Below, piece after piece: positions 9,561-22,298 of a DNA stretch of 64,000 nucleotides. The position numbers and the translations under genes are program-made. This DNA is from Acidovorax sp. A79 (GTDB lineage Bacteria; Pseudomonadota; Gammaproteobacteria; Burkholderiales; Burkholderiaceae_C). The notes under the pieces were generated by a model, which was given only the letters and a program-made list of their open reading frames with translations, was not told the origin of the DNA and ran no database searches. The stretch lies in contig NZ_AP028672.1 of the NCBI RefSeq assembly GCF_041154505.1, positions 868,001-932,000 of the forward strand. The letters are read 5' to 3'. How positions within the stretch are numbered: the first letter of the stretch is position 1; the number at the start of each line of letters is the position of its first letter.

Positions 9561-11480
9561 TCAGGCTGCCGAAGGCGCGGTGTCCGTTGCCACGGCGGGC
9601 GTGCCGCCGCTGGAATTGTCGCCGCCCGAGGGAGGCGTGCGGGGCGTCCAGTCCTTCGGAGGACGGGGCTCCTTGCCTGCCATGATGTCGTCCAATTGCT
9701 CGGTATCGATGGTCTCCCATTCGAGCAGGGCCTTGGCCATGGCGTGCATCTTGTCGCTGTTCTCCTCGATCAGGCGGCGGGCGAGGTTGTACTGCTCGTC
9801 GATGATGCGGCGCACTTCCATGTCGACCTTTTCCATGGTCTGCTCGCTCATGGTCGTGGTCTTGGTGACCGAGCGGCCCAGGAACACCTCGCCTTCGTTT
9901 TCCGCATAGACCATGGGGCCCAGCGCATCCGTCATGCCGTAGCGGGTGACCATGTCGCGGGCGATGTGCGTGGCGCGCTCGAAGTCGTTGCTGGCGCCGG
10001 TGGTCATCTGGTTCATGAACACTTCCTCGGCGATGCGGCCGCCGAACAGCATGCTGATCTGGTTGAGCATGTATTCGCGGTCATAGCTGTAGCGGTCCTG
10101 TGCGGGCAGGCTCATCGTCACGCCCAGGGCACGGCCACGGGGAATGATGGTGACCTTGTGCACCGGGTCGCACTTGGGCAGCAGCTTGCCGATGAGCGCG
10201 TGGCCGGACTCGTGGTAGGCCGTGTTGCGGCGCTCTTCCTCGGGCATGACCATGCTCTTGCGCTCGGGGCCCATGAGGATCTTGTCCTTGGCCTTCTCGA
10301 AGTCCTGCATCTCCACCGTGCGCGCATTGCGGCGGGCGGCCATCAGGGCGGCTTCGTTGCACAGGTTCGCCAGGTCGGCACCGCTCATGCCGGGCGTGCC
10401 GCGCGCGATGATGCCGGGGGCCACGTCCTGGCCGATCGGGATCTTGCGCATGTGCACGTTCAGGATCTGCTCGCGGCCGCGGATGTCGGGCAGCGTCACG
10501 TAGACCTGGCGGTCGAAGCGGCCGGGGCGCAGCAGGGCGGCGTCCAGGATGTCGGGGCGGTTGGTGGCAGCCACCACGATCACGCCCAGGTTGGTCTCGA
10601 AGCCGTCCATCTCGACCAGCATCTGGTTCAGGGTCTGCTCGCGCTCGTCGTTGCCACCACCGAGGCCGGCACCGCGCTGGCGGCCCACGGCGTCGATTTC
10701 ATCGATGAAGATGATGCAGGGGGCGTTCTTCTTGGCGTTGTCGAACATGTCGCGCACACGGGCCGCGCCCACGCCGACGAACATTTCCACGAAATCGGAG
10801 CCCGAGATGCTGAAGAACGGGACCTTGGCTTCGCCCGCGATGGACTTGGCCAGCAGGGTCTTGCCGGTGCCCGGAGGGCCCACCAGCAGCAGGCCGCGCG
10901 GAATGCGGCCGCCCAGCTTCTGGAACTTCTGTGGGTCTTTCAGGAAGTCCACGACTTCCTTGACTTCTTCCTTGGCTTCGTCGCAGCCCGCCACGTCCGC
11001 GAACGTGACCTGGTTGTTGTTCTCGTCGAGCATGCGCGCCTTGCTCTTGCCGAAGCTGAAGGCGCCGCCCTTGCCGCCGCCCTGCATCTGGCGCATGAAG
11101 TACACCCACACGCCAATCAGCAGCAGCATGGGGCCCCAGCTGACCAGCAGGGTCATGAGCAGGGAGCCTTCTTCGCGGGGCTTGACGTCGAACTTGACGT
11201 TGTTGTTGATGAGATCGCCCACGAGGCCGCGGTCCAGATAGGTCGCGGTGGTGCGGATCTTTCGGTCGTCGTTGGTGATGGCCACGATCTCGGTGCCGCC
11301 CTGGCCTTCCTGGATGGTTGCGCTCTTGATGCGGTTGCTGCGGACTTCCTCGAGGAATTCCGAGTAGCCGACGTGGCCTGCGCTGGCGCCGGCACGGGTG
11401 TCAAACTGTTTGAACACCGTGAACAGCACCATGGCGATAACCAGCCACACGGCAATTTTTGAAAACCACTGATTGTTCAA
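9561..11480 (-). CDS. ftsH: ATP-dependent zinc metalloprotease FtsH
   Basis: Inner-membrane AAA+ protease that degrades misfolded membrane proteins and regulators such as LpxC and sigma-32. Two N-terminal membrane helices (about residues 5-25 and 105-125) flank a small periplasmic domain. The AAA domain carries Walker A GPPGTGKT (near 201) and Walker B IIFIDEID; the protease domain carries HESGH (near 422). I chose a TTG start at 11480 giving [10 protein letters not shown] and 639 residues, the usual length in this group, with GGAG 8 bases upstream; the open frame further upstream is unlike the family. It shares the strand with rlmE, which precedes it by 175 bases. Confidence 0.96.
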   Translation of the reverse strand: MNNQWFSKIAVWLVIAMVLFTVFKQFDTRAGASAGHVGYSEFLEEVRSNRIKSATIQEGQGGTEIVAITNDDRKIRTTATYLDRGLVGDLINNNVKFDVKPREEGSLLMTLLVSWGPMLLLIGVWVYFMRQMQGGGKGGAFSFGKSKARMLDENNNQVTFADVAGCDEAKEEVKEVVDFLKDPQKFQKLGGRIPRGLLLVGPPGTGKTLLAKSIAGEAKVPFFSISGSDFVEMFVGVGAARVRDMFDNAKKNAPCIIFIDEIDAVGRQRGAGLGGGNDEREQTLNQMLVEMDGFETNLGVIVVAATNRPDILDAALLRPGRFDRQVYVTLPDIRGREQILNVHMRKIPIGQDVAPGIIARGTPGMSGADLANLCNEAALMAARRNARTVEMQDFEKAKDKILMGPERKSMVMPEEERRNTAYHESGHALIGKLLPKCDPVHKVTIIPRGRALGVTMSLPAQDRYSYDREYMLNQISMLFGGRIAEEVFMNQMTTGASNDFERATHIARDMVTRYGMTDALGPMVYAENEGEVFLGRSVTKTTTMSEQTMEKVDMEVRRIIDEQYNLARRLIEENSDKMHAMAKALLEWETIDTEQLDDIMAGKEPRPPKDWTPRTPPSGGDNSSGGTPAVATDTAPSAA

Positions 11481-11655
11481 GCGGGGCTCCAGTTGCAGGG
11501 AACAGAAAACGGACACACTGCCGTCATGGCACGCATGTGCGGCCCATTTTAGGTCTTTCAAGCCACCCAGCCATCCCTATTCCCCCTAGCCGCCATGGAA
11601 ACAGCACGGGCTTTACGGGCGAATTTCACGGATTCATGACCTGGGGCAAGACCTT

Positions 11656-12318
11656 TCAGGCGGCCTTTTTGAGGCCCATTCCCACCAGGAAGGTCTCCGA
11701 AGATTTGTCGCGCGACGCCTTGGGCTTCAAGGGCTTGACCACCTTGAAGGTCTGCTTGAACAGCGTCACCAGATCGCTGTACCCGCCGCCGTGGAAGAGC
11801 TTGACCACCAGCGCACCGTCCGGTTTCAAATGGTTGCAAGCGAAATCCACCGCCAGCTCCACCAGGTGGGCGATGCGGGCCGCATCGGCCGATCCGATGC
11901 CCGAAAGATTGGGCGCCATGTCCGACACCACGACATCCACCGCGCGGCCACCGAGCGCCTGCTCCAGGCGCTCGAGCACCTGCGCCTCGCGAAAATCGCC
12001 ATTGAGGTAGGTCACCCCCTCGATGGGCTCCATGGGCAGGATGTCCAAGGCGATGATGGTGCCATTGAGCTGCCCCGCCGCCGCACCCGAGGGCGACATG
12101 CGCCTGCGCAGGTACTGGCTCCATGCGCCGGGCGTGGAGCCCAGGTCCACCACCGTGTAGCCGGGCTTGATGAGGCCCAGCTGCTCGTCGATCTCCTTGA
12201 GCTTGTAGGCCGCGCGCGCGCGGTATCCCTCTTTCTGGGCCAATTTGACATAGGTGTCGTTGACGTGGTCGTTCAACCATGCCTTGTTGACCTTCTTGCT
12301 CTGGGTTTTGACTTTCAT
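11656..12318 (-). CDS. rlmE: 23S rRNA 2'-O-methyltransferase RlmE (FtsJ/RrmJ)
   Basis: Methylates the ribose of U2552 in 23S rRNA using S-adenosylmethionine, a late step of 50S assembly. About 220 residues from the ATG at 12318 (MKVKTQSKK). SAM-binding motif [13 protein letters not shown], catalytic-tetrad segments [11 protein letters not shown] (K), [11 protein letters not shown] (D), [10 protein letters not shown] (K) and the terminal SSETFLVG (E) are all visible. It lies upstream of ftsH, as in E. coli and most proteobacteria, and is divergent from yhbY (107-bp gap), which encodes another ribosome assembly factor. Confidence 0.96.
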   Translation of the reverse strand: MKVKTQSKKVNKAWLNDHVNDTYVKLAQKEGYRARAAYKLKEIDEQLGLIKPGYTVVDLGSTPGAWSQYLRRRMSPSGAAAGQLNGTIIALDILPMEPIEGVTYLNGDFREAQVLERLEQALGGRAVDVVVSDMAPNLSGIGSADAARIAHLVELAVDFACNHLKPDGALVVKLFHGGGYSDLVTLFKQTFKVVKPLKPKASRDKSSETFLVGMGLKKAA

Positions 12319-12425
12319 ACGGCTCCATTGTCTCTCGACAATCGGCACAGCCGATTGGACACAAGGCCCATTTCGCGCGGCGACGCGAAGGCACCCCGCA
12401 GCGGGCCGCAGACATAATACGGCCC

Positions 12426-12899
12426 ATGCCTCAAATTCAACTGACTCCCGCCGAGCGCCGGGAACAACGCGCCAATGCCCACCACCTGGACCCCGTCGTC
12501 CTGATTGGCGGCGATGGCCTGACCCCCGCCGTCAAGAAGGAGATCGACGCCGCCCTGAATGCCCACGGGCTGATCAAGGTGCGTGTTTTCAATGACGACC
12601 GCGCGGCCCGCGAGCTGATGTACCAGCAGATCACGGCCGACCTCAACGCCGCCCCCATCCAGCACATCGGCAAACTGCTGGTGCTCTGGCGCCCTCAGCC
12701 CGTCAAGGAGCGCGTGGTCGATGAAGACCGGATGCCGGGCCCGCGCGACGTCAAGGTGCTGAAGTTCAGCAAGCGCGGCGGCCAGCGTCCCGAAATCAAG
12801 CAGCTGCGCGTGCTGGGCAACCAGCGCCTGACCTCGGGCGGCCAGATCAAGCGCGCCAAACCCAAGCAAAAGTCGATCAAGAAGCGCCAGGCAGACTGA
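12426..12899 (+). CDS. yhbY: CRM-domain ribosome assembly RNA-binding protein YhbY
   Basis: Small RNA-binding protein linked to 50S ribosome assembly. The CRM fold occupies about residues 1-95, with the [16 protein letters not shown] opening and the [15 protein letters not shown] loop (GxxG type). A basic tail of about 60 residues, rich in Lys and Arg, extends beyond the roughly 97-residue E. coli protein and may add RNA contacts. It is divergent from rlmE. Its stop codon overlaps the start of the next gene (TGATG), so the two are probably translationally coupled. Confidence 0.93.
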   Translation: MPQIQLTPAERREQRANAHHLDPVVLIGGDGLTPAVKKEIDAALNAHGLIKVRVFNDDRAARELMYQQITADLNAAPIQHIGKLLVLWRPQPVKERVVDEDRMPGPRDVKVLKFSKRGGQRPEIKQLRVLGNQRLTSGGQIKRAKPKQKSIKKRQAD

Positions 12900-13687
12900 T
12901 GATCCCCCCCGCAGTCTCTGCAGTACCTGCAGCTTCTGCAGCGCCTGCCGGCAGGGCCGCCCACGCGCGCCACATCCTCTGCATGAAGTGGGGCACGAAA
13001 TACGGCCCCGAATATGTCAATCGGCTGTACGCGATGGTTCGGCGGCACCTGCGTGGTGACTTCCGCTTCGTCTGCCTGACCGACGACAGCGCCGGCATCC
13101 GCAGCGAAGTGCAGTGCTTGCCCATCCCCGCGCTCGATCTGCCACCCGGCATTCCCGAGCGGGGCTGGACCAAGCTGGCCACCTTCAGCCAGGACCTGCA
13201 CGGGCTCCGCGGCACGGCCCTGTTCCTGGATGTGGACGTGGTCATCACCGGCAGCCTGGACGATTTTTTCACCCAGCCGGGCGAATTCCTGATCATCCAT
13301 GACTACAAGCGCCCCTGGCGCGTCACGGGCAATTCATCGGTCTACCGGTTCGAACTGGGGGCGCACCCTGACGTGCTGGCACACTTTCGCGCCCACTTCG
13401 CAGAAATCCGCGCGCAGTTCCGCAACGAACAGGCCTACCTGTCGGACTTTCTGCACCGGCAGGGCAAGCTGCAGTACTGGCCCGCAGCGTGGTGCCCGAG
13501 CTTCAAGTACCACGGCATACCGCCATGGCCCACCAACTACTGGCGCGCGCCGTTCGTGCCGCCCGGTGCGCGCATCGTGATCTTTCACGGGGAGTGCAAT
13601 CCACCGGACGCACTGGCGGGACGGCGCAACCGCCGCTTTCGCTACATTCGCCCCGCCAGCTGGGTGGCGGAACACTGGCACGAGTAG
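12899..13687 (+). CDS. Glycosyltransferase-like protein, coupled to yhbY
   Basis: 262-residue protein resembling small GT-A fold glycosyltransferases. HILCMKWGTKYGPEYVNRLY forms the first strand and helix, and FLDVDVVITGSLDDFF carries a DVD metal/nucleotide-sugar motif near residue 112. No membrane helix or signal peptide is seen. The first 25 residues are Pro/Ala-rich, encoded by repeated CTGCAG units, so a start closer to the HILCMK strand is possible. Its start overlaps the yhbY stop by one base. The acceptor is unknown; a role in surface glycan synthesis is a guess. Confidence 0.72.
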   Translation: MIPPAVSAVPAASAAPAGRAAHARHILCMKWGTKYGPEYVNRLYAMVRRHLRGDFRFVCLTDDSAGIRSEVQCLPIPALDLPPGIPERGWTKLATFSQDLHGLRGTALFLDVDVVITGSLDDFFTQPGEFLIIHDYKRPWRVTGNSSVYRFELGAHPDVLAHFRAHFAEIRAQFRNEQAYLSDFLHRQGKLQYWPAAWCPSFKYHGIPPWPTNYWRAPFVPPGARIVIFHGECNPPDALAGRRNRRFRYIRPASWVAEHWHE

Positions 13688-13733
13688 TCGGCGCAGGCGC
13701 TGGCGCTGGCCGAGCCGCCGCGGTGTATGCGCT

Positions 13734-14195
13734 TCAGGCTCCGGCGGAGCCGCCCCCGGCGGGCGCCTGAGGGTCGTGGCGAAGCGTTTGCCACAGCACG
13801 GCCAACGCACAGCACCATTGCAGCGCGTACATCACTGTTCCCACGCTGTGCCACACGCGCAGATCCTGCCGCGCCACGATGCGCGGTGCCACGCCAAACT
13901 GCGTGAGCAGTGCCAGCAGCATGCCGCCCAGTATGAAAACCATAGCAGCTTGCGCCCATGGGTGCTGCGCTACAGCCTGCCTGGGCCTGGAGACCAGCAG
14001 CAGCACCAGGCAGCAGGCCACCGCCACCCAGGTCTGTGCCGCAAACAGCCTGGCCGCCATGTTGCCCGCCACCGTCGGCGACGGGAGGTGGGCAAACAGC
14101 ATGGGCACGACCAGAAAGCCGATGGTGGTCAGGCTTCCCCACCACAGGGCGGCCACCAGGGCAGGAAGGCGATGGAGCATGCCGCGCCTGTTCAC
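13734..14195 (-). CDS. DUF4149 membrane protein
   Basis: Small inner-membrane protein of 153 residues with about four membrane helices (near residues 10-32, 50-68, 82-103 and 120-142) matching DUF4149; function unknown. The start is GTG at 14195, overlapping the greA stop as GTGA, which suggests translational coupling to greA; an ATG 15 bases downstream is an alternative. Residues about 70-88 (including WAQAAMVFI) are encoded by a copy of the palindromic repeat and form part of the third membrane helix. It converges with the glycosyltransferase-like gene with a 46-bp gap. Confidence 0.8.
   Translation of the reverse strand: MNRRGMLHRLPALVAALWWGSLTTIGFLVVPMLFAHLPSPTVAGNMAARLFAAQTWVAVACCLVLLLVSRPRQAVAQHPWAQAAMVFILGGMLLALLTQFGVAPRIVARQDLRVWHSVGTVMYALQWCCALAVLWQTLRHDPQAPAGGGSAGA
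13931..13985 (+). repeat. Interspersed palindromic repeat, copy 3 (inside DUF4149 gene)
   Basis: On the plus strand it reads GTATGAAAACCATAGC, then AGCTTGCGCCCAT and TGCGCTACAGCC. It closely resembles the copy in the SpoU methyltransferase gene (shared CATAGC and TGCGCCCAT). The gene reads it antisense as WAQAAMVFI. Confidence 0.75.
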
Positions 14196-14668
14196 TGGTA
14201 GCTGACCGCCACCACCTCATAGCGGCGAACGCCGCCGGGCGCCAGCACTTCGGCGGTATCGCCCTCTTCCTTGCCGATGAGCGCACGGGCGATGGGGCTG
14301 GAGATATTGATCAGGCCCTGCTTCAGGTCGGCCTCGTCCTCGCCCACGATCTGGTACTTCACGGTGTCGCCAGACTCTTCATCCTCCAGCTCGACCGTGG
14401 CGCCAAAGACCACCTTGCCGCCGCCGTCGACGGCGCTGGGATCGATGACCTGCGCGACCGAGAGCTTGCCCTCGATCTCCTGGATGCGGCCCTCGATGAA
14501 GCCCTGGCGGTCCTTGGCGGCGTCGTAGTCGGCGTTTTCGCTGAGGTCCCCCTGCGCACGCGCTTCGGCGATCGCCGTGATCACCGCGGGCCGTTCCACG
14601 GTCTTGAGGCGGTGCAACTCTTCCTTGAGCTTTTCAGCGCCGCGCTTGGTAATCGGAATGGTGGCCAT
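14192..14668 (-). CDS. greA: Transcription elongation factor GreA
   Basis: Rescues backtracked RNA polymerase by stimulating cleavage of the nascent transcript. The 158 residues from the ATG at 14668 ([18 protein letters not shown]) equal the E. coli length. The N-terminal coiled coil carries the conserved acidic tip region ([16 protein letters not shown], about residues 40-55); the C-terminal FKBP-like domain ends with [14 protein letters not shown]. It lies downstream of carB in the order carA-x-carB-greA, common in betaproteobacteria, but a terminator precedes it, so it probably has its own promoter. Confidence 0.96.
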   Translation of the reverse strand: MATIPITKRGAEKLKEELHRLKTVERPAVITAIAEARAQGDLSENADYDAAKDRQGFIEGRIQEIEGKLSVAQVIDPSAVDGGGKVVFGATVELEDEESGDTVKYQIVGEDEADLKQGLINISSPIARALIGKEEGDTAEVLAPGGVRRYEVVAVSYQ

Positions 14669-14774
14669 TCTGTCGAGTCTCCATAAGTCAAAACGGTGAA
14701 AGCGCCAAGGCACTTCCACCGGTCAGTCACCACGTCACGCCCGGCTGTGCCGGACTTCGTGAATGGCAAGTCTA

Positions 14775-14808
14775 CAAAAGGAAACCGCCGCACGTTACCG
14801 CGCGGCGG
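14775..14808 (-). terminator. Rho-independent terminator after carB
   Basis: On the minus strand CCGCCGC and GCGGCGG arms form a hairpin followed by TTTCCTTTT. It lies about 40 bases past the carB stop codon and separates carB from greA. Confidence 0.65.
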
Positions 14809-14847
14809 TGTCTGGTCAGGCGAAGATTATGCCGCTTTTGCCGGGGC

Positions 14848-18093
<3,246 letters not shown>

Positions 18094-18103
18094 GGTGCGT
18101 CGA

Positions 18104-18526
18104 TCAGTCGATCGTGGGTTCGGCTGCCTGGGGGCTGGGGGTCGGGGCAGAGGCTGCTGCGTCCGATGGCGGGCGCCGCTCGGTCAACTTGGCAAGCAGC
18201 GCCTGGGCCCGTTCGGGAGGAAGGTTCTTCTGCATCAGCTGCAGCAGGCCGTCGCCCTGGATCAGCGGGCGCAGGACCTCTTCTTCCGCGTCATAAAACG
18301 TCACTTCCCATTCCTGCAGCAGCTCTGCGAAGGCGGCATCGTCCAGGGTCTTGCCCTTGGCCACCAGCGTGACGAGGGGCATGGCCTTGTTCTCGACGAA
18401 CGCCTTCTTGTAGGGCTTTTGCGCCCAGCGTTCCGTGAACCACTCGCGGTGGGGCGATGGCAGGGTCAGGACACGCTTGTGGATCGCCTTTTCCAGCGAT
18501 GCGAGGGGAAAGCTGAACAGTTTCAT
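18104..18526 (-). CDS. Small conserved-looking protein between carA and carB, function unknown
   Basis: Unrecognised protein of 140 residues from the ATG at 18526 ([15 protein letters not shown]), which has AAGGA close upstream. It looks soluble and mostly helical: no signal peptide, no membrane helix, with charged segments such as [15 protein letters not shown] and [20 protein letters not shown], and a Pro/Ala-rich low-complexity tail from about residue 115. It is tightly packed: the gap to the carA stop is 20 bases and its stop is 10 bases from the carB start. It is therefore very likely made with both CarA and CarB. No catalytic motif is visible. Confidence 0.75.
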   Translation of the reverse strand: MKLFSFPLASLEKAIHKRVLTLPSPHREWFTERWAQKPYKKAFVENKAMPLVTLVAKGKTLDDAAFAELLQEWEVTFYDAEEEVLRPLIQGDGLLQLMQKNLPPERAQALLAKLTERRPPSDAAASAPTPSPQAAEPTID

Positions 18527-18546
18527 GGCGCTATTCCTTCCCGGGT

Positions 18547-19719
18547 TCAACCGGCTTTCGCCGCGCGCATGGCATCGGTGAATCGGTCGAAAAGGTAGGC
18601 GATGTCGTGCGGCCCGGGGGAAGCCTCAGGGTGGCCCTGGAAGCAAAATGCCGGCTTGTCCTTGTGGACCAGCCCTTGCAGCGTGCCGTCGAACAGGCTG
18701 ATGTGCGTGGCGCGCAGGTTGGCAGGCAGCGATTCCATGTCCACCGCGAAACCGTGGTTCTGGCTCGTGATGCTCACGCGGCCGGTGTCCAGGTCCTTCA
18801 CGGGGTGATTGGCCCCGTGGTGGCTGTGGGTCATCTTGAAGGTCTTGGCGCCGGCGGCCAGGGCCATGATCTGATGACCCAGGCAGATGCCGAACGTGGG
18901 CACGCCGCTGTCCACGATGGTGCGGGTGGCGGCAATGGCGTAATCGCAGGGCTCCGGATCGCCGGGGCCGTTGGACAGGAACACGCCATCGGGCTTGAGT
19001 GCCAGCACATCGGCGGCGGGCGTCTTGGCAGGCACCACGGTGACCTTGCAGCCGCGCTCGGCCAGCATGCGCAGGATGTTCTTCTTCACGCCGAAGTCGT
19101 ATGCCACCACATGGAACTGCGGCCCCGCGAGTTCGCCGTAGCCCGAGCCCAGCTTCCACTCGGTCTGCGTCCACTCGTAGCGCGACGCCGTGGTCACCAC
19201 CTGGGCCAGGTCCAGCCCGGCCATGTTGGGGGCGGCCTTGGCCTTGGCGATGGCTTCGTCGATGAGCGCCTGCGTGACCGGCTGCCCGGCGGCCAGTCCG
19301 ATGATGGCGCCGTTTTGCGCACCCTTGCTGCGCAGCAGGCGCGTGAGCTTGCGGGTATCGATGTTGGCGATGGCCACGGTGTTCTCGCGCACGAGGTACT
19401 GCGAGAGCGTTTCCGTGGAGCGGAAGTTGCTGGCCAGCAGGGGCAGGTCCTTGATGATCAGGCCCGCGGCATGGACCTTGTCGGCTTCGATGTCCTCCAC
19501 GTTGACGCCGTAGTTGCCGATGTGCGGATACGTCAACGTGACGATCTGCTGGCAGTAGCTGGGGTCGGTGAGGATTTCCTGGTAGCCGGTGATCGCGGTG
19601 TTGAACACCACTTCGCCGACGGTGGCGCCGGTGGCACCAATCGAATTGCCGATAAAGACCGTGCCGTCTGCGAGCGCCAGGATGGCGGGCGGGAAATTTC
19701 CCTGTAGAGACAAAAGCAC
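18547..19719 (-). CDS. carA: Carbamoyl-phosphate synthase small subunit (glutaminase)
   Basis: Hydrolyses glutamine and channels ammonia to CarB. About 390 residues. The N-terminal CarA domain begins [18 protein letters not shown]; the class I glutamine amidotransferase domain carries the nucleophile in [12 protein letters not shown] (Cys near 277), the [11 protein letters not shown] stretch and [10 protein letters not shown] with the catalytic His/Glu. I chose the GTG at 19719 because GGAG lies upstream and the family starts here; the longer frame begins with unrelated sequence. It heads the carA-x-carB unit, with a likely promoter about 140 bases upstream. Confidence 0.96.
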   Translation of the reverse strand: MLLSLQGNFPPAILALADGTVFIGNSIGATGATVGEVVFNTAITGYQEILTDPSYCQQIVTLTYPHIGNYGVNVEDIEADKVHAAGLIIKDLPLLASNFRSTETLSQYLVRENTVAIANIDTRKLTRLLRSKGAQNGAIIGLAAGQPVTQALIDEAIAKAKAAPNMAGLDLAQVVTTASRYEWTQTEWKLGSGYGELAGPQFHVVAYDFGVKKNILRMLAERGCKVTVVPAKTPAADVLALKPDGVFLSNGPGDPEPCDYAIAATRTIVDSGVPTFGICLGHQIMALAAGAKTFKMTHSHHGANHPVKDLDTGRVSITSQNHGFAVDMESLPANLRATHISLFDGTLQGLVHKDKPAFCFQGHPEASPGPHDIAYLFDRFTDAMRAAKAG

Positions 19720-19859
19720 TGGGTTCTCCGGATGGTTACGGTCGCCCGGCGCCTGCAGGCCACTCGTGCACGCAAAGGTACGCAAGTGCCGGTGGCTGCT
19801 CTCAGATGGGTTGTTGCTTTGGGTGCGGTCGGGCGACGCTGTTGCGAGAAAAGCTCCCG

Positions 19860-19890
19860 ATTATACCCATCGCGGCGCATTCACTCACAA
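19860..19890 (-). promoter_or_regulatory. Candidate sigma-70 promoter for carA
   Basis: Minus strand TTGTGA and a perfect TATAAT with a 19-base spacer, about 140 bases before the carA start codon. The -10 is exact but the spacer is longer than ideal, so only the -10 is secure. Confidence 0.45.
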
Positions 19891-19908
19891 ATGCATGCCT
19901 TGCATAAC

Positions 19909-19925
19909 CTTGTTACGTAAGCAAG
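19909..19925. promoter_or_regulatory. Operator-like palindrome in the carA / secreted-protein intergenic region
   Basis: TTACGTAA (19913-19920) flanked by CTTG and CAAG, with one base of asymmetry. It sits 80 bases before the plus-strand secreted-protein gene and just beyond the carA promoter candidate. It has the size of a repressor site, but no cognate regulator is identifiable. Confidence 0.3.
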
Positions 19926-20005
19926 TGTTCCAGGCATTTCAGGTGACAACGGTCCGCCTAGACTTCGGCCGACGCCTCCCGCCACTCCCACAGAGAACCC
20001 TCCCG

Positions 20006-20821
20006 ATGCGCACTTTTCTCCGCCCTCTTGCCCTTTCCCTGGCCGGCCTGTGCGCCGCCGTGGCCGCCCAGGCCCTGGAACTGGCCAGGTACCCCCAGGT
20101 CTTCGTGGCCCCCCAGGGGGTGGAAGTGGTGCTGGCGCCCAGCGCGGATGGCAAACAGGCCCTGGTGCGCGTGAGCGGCATCAACGATCCCATTGACCAG
20201 GTCGTGTTCCTGAGCCAGCTGGAGCAACAGGGCTCCGCGCGGGAGGTCTATGCCACCCGGCTCGACGGCCGCAGCTACGGCCTGCTGCAAAAGCAGAGCC
20301 ACGCCTATCGCCACGGCGAGCAGTATGTGGTGTACCTGCCCGGCAAGCGCGACGGCCTGCCGCTGTCCTTCAGCGAGGAAAAGAGCAAGGCCTTCAAGCT
20401 GGCGGACCTGCAGGCGAGCTACCAGAGCCAGCAAAAGCAGGGCGTGCAGGAAAAGCTGGCCCGCTTTGACCGCAGCAAGCGCCTCGCGGGAGCGCAGGCC
20501 GAGCTGGCCAGGGCCGACCAGGAAGCCTCCGCGGCCTGCGGCACGCCGGTGAAGACCACGGTCGACTGGAGCACGATCGATGACGAGAAGCTGCAGACCC
20601 TGAGCATCGGCAGCTTCTGCGGCGTGGTGGCCTCGGAGCTGGACTCCATGTGCCGCAACACGCCCGCCTTCAAGAGCACTGCGTCCGGGCTGGGCCAGGT
20701 GCAGTGCAGGTTCGCGCCACAGCTCAAGATCCGCGTGGAAAACCAGCAGGTGCTGTTCAGCACCGAGAAGGATGCGCCCAACCAGGGCGATTTCGTGCGC
20801 CAGTTCCTGCGCAACCTCTAG
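20006..20821 (+). CDS. Predicted secreted protein of unknown function
   Basis: 271-residue protein with a clear signal peptide (MRTFLRPLALSLAGLCAAVA, cleavage likely after AAQA near residue 24) and no other membrane segment, so probably periplasmic. I do not recognise a family. A first half with beta-strand character (VFVAPQGVEVVLAPSADG) is followed by a charged, probably coiled segment (about residues 135-180). The C-terminal part holds four cysteines (ACGTP, SFCGV, SMCRN, VQCRF) that could form two disulfides. It is divergent from carA and ends 59 bases from the convergent SpoU methyltransferase gene. The ATG at 20006 is chosen because it opens the signal peptide. Confidence 0.75.
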   Translation: MRTFLRPLALSLAGLCAAVAAQALELARYPQVFVAPQGVEVVLAPSADGKQALVRVSGINDPIDQVVFLSQLEQQGSAREVYATRLDGRSYGLLQKQSHAYRHGEQYVVYLPGKRDGLPLSFSEEKSKAFKLADLQASYQSQQKQGVQEKLARFDRSKRLAGAQAELARADQEASAACGTPVKTTVDWSTIDDEKLQTLSIGSFCGVVASELDSMCRNTPAFKSTASGLGQVQCRFAPQLKIRVENQQVLFSTEKDAPNQGDFVRQFLRNL

Positions 20822-20880
20822 AAAAACGGGAGAAGGCGGGCCTTCCGCGGCCCCCCGGAGCCGGCTGCGAAGGGAGGTGT

Positions 20881-21654
20881 TCAGCGCCCGGCGCCGCTCG
20901 CATGCAGGCAGATCGCCGCCGCCGCCGCGACGTTCAGCGACTCCTCGCCGCCGGGCTGCGCGATGCGGATGCGCATCGCAGCCCGCTCCTCCAGCACGGC
21001 GGAGACGCCCTGCCCTTCATGGCCCATGACCCATGCGCAGGGCCAGGGCAGCGCGGCCCGGTGCAGCCAGTCCCCGGCGTGCGAACTGGTCACCAGCATG
21101 GGCACCTTCAGGGACTGGAGTTCGCCGTGCTCCACGCCTTCGATCAGGTCCAGCGCGAAATGCGCGCCCATGCCGGCGCGCAGCACCTTGGGGGACCACA
21201 GGGCGGCGCTGCCCTTGACGGCGACCACCTGACGAAATCCGAATGCCGACGCGCTGCGCAGGATGGAACCCACATTGCCGGCGTCCTGCACCCGGTCCAG
21301 CACGACGGTGGCGGCGTCCGTGCGCCATGCGGCGGCAGCGGGCAGATCGATGATGAAGCCCATGCGGGCAGGCGACTCCAGACCGCTGATGTCGGCAAAC
21401 AGGGCATCGGCGAGCACTATGGTTTTCATAGCTGCCTGCGCCCATTCCACTTGCGCCTGAGGCCAAAAAGACTCGGAAAATACCGCGATCGATGCCCGCT
21501 GGCCCCGTTCCAGGGCGGCGCGGCAGAGGTGGTCACCCTCCAGCCACACCCTGCCCTGCTTGCGGTAGGCGGTGGTGTCCTGCGCGAGCCGGCGCAGTTC
21601 CTTCACGAAGGTGTTGTCCCGCGAATGGATCGCGGTGATGGACGGAGAGGTCAT
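20881..21654 (-). CDS. TrmH/SpoU-family RNA 2'-O-methyltransferase
   Basis: SPOUT-class RNA ribose methyltransferase; target unknown (rRNA or tRNA). The 257 residues contain a small N-terminal substrate-binding domain (about residues 1-95) and a SpoU domain with motif 1 DRVQDAGNVGSILRSA (near 125), motif 2 WVMGHEGQGVS (near 210) and motif 3 IAQPGGEESLNVAAAAAI (near 235), the trefoil knot that binds SAM. Residues about 62-79 (SFWPQ to AQAAMKTIV) are encoded by a palindromic repeat in the linker between the domains. It is the last gene of the minus-strand envelope array, just after rnhB. Confidence 0.9.
   Translation of the reverse strand: MTSPSITAIHSRDNTFVKELRRLAQDTTAYRKQGRVWLEGDHLCRAALERGQRASIAVFSESFWPQAQVEWAQAAMKTIVLADALFADISGLESPARMGFIIDLPAAAAWRTDAATVVLDRVQDAGNVGSILRSASAFGFRQVVAVKGSAALWSPKVLRAGMGAHFALDLIEGVEHGELQSLKVPMLVTSSHAGDWLHRAALPWPCAWVMGHEGQGVSAVLEERAAMRIRIAQPGGEESLNVAAAAAICLHASGAGR
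21416..21468 (+). repeat. Interspersed palindromic repeat, copy 4 (inside SpoU methyltransferase gene)
   Basis: On the plus strand it reads ACTATGGTTTTCATAGCT, then GCCTGCGCCCATTCC, TTGCGCCTGA and GGCCAAAAAG. The host gene reads it antisense as WAQAAMKTIV. Confidence 0.85.
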
Positions 21655-21671
21655 GGGGCGAGCAGGTTCCG

Positions 21672-22298
21672 TCAGGCAAGCAGGCTCTGCGCCACGGGCG
21701 CAAAGGAACGCCGGTGATGGACGCAGGCCCCGTGCTCGCGCAAGGCGGCCATGTGCACCGCGGTGCCATAGCCCTTGTGGCCGGCAAACCCGTACTGCGG
21801 AAACTCTTCATGCACCTGCACGCACCAGCGGTCGCGGTGCACCTTGGCCAGGATGGAGGCGGCCGAGATGGCCGGCACCAGCGCATCGCCCTTGACGATG
21901 GCCTCGGCCTGGATGCCCAGCGTGGGCAGGCGGTTGCCATCGACCAGCACCATGACGGGCTTCAGGCGCAGCCCCATCACGGCCCGCCGCATGGCCAGCA
22001 GCGTGGCCTGCAGGATGTTGAGCTGGTCGATCTCTTCCACGCTGGCCTCGGCAATGCTGCAGCACAGCGCCTTGGCACGGATTTCGTCGTAGAGTTTCTC
22101 GCGCCGGGCAGGCGTGAGCTTCTTGGAATCGGCAAGGCCGGCGATCGGATTGAGGTCATCCAGGATGACCGCGGCCGCCACCACGGGCCCCGCCAGCGGG
22201 CCGCGGCCCGCCTCGTCCACGCCGGACACAAGACCCGGCGGGTGCCATGGCAGGCAGGCCTGTTCAGGCAGCTGGGTGAAGGATTTTCTGGATCGCAT
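21672..22298 (-). CDS. rnhB: Ribonuclease HII
   Basis: Cleaves RNA in RNA/DNA hybrids and single ribonucleotides misincorporated in DNA. About 208 residues from the ATG at 22298, which overlaps the end of lpxB by 35 bases; the longer open frame upstream is lpxB read out of frame. Catalytic motif [19 protein letters not shown] supplies the first Asp and Glu, VLVDGN the third acidic residue, and [10 protein letters not shown] the fourth. The lpxA-lpxB-rnhB order is conserved in many proteobacteria. Confidence 0.95.
   Translation of the reverse strand: MRSRKSFTQLPEQACLPWHPPGLVSGVDEAGRGPLAGPVVAAAVILDDLNPIAGLADSKKLTPARREKLYDEIRAKALCCSIAEASVEEIDQLNILQATLLAMRRAVMGLRLKPVMVLVDGNRLPTLGIQAEAIVKGDALVPAISAASILAKVHRDRWCVQVHEEFPQYGFAGHKGYGTAVHMAALREHGACVHHRRSFAPVAQSLLA

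Noticed and set aside
9507..11462. 651-codon plus-strand ORF opposite ftsH
   Set aside because: Shadow of a high-GC gene: the protein is a His/Gly/Ala/Val-rich mixture with no motif, and ftsH on the other strand is certain.
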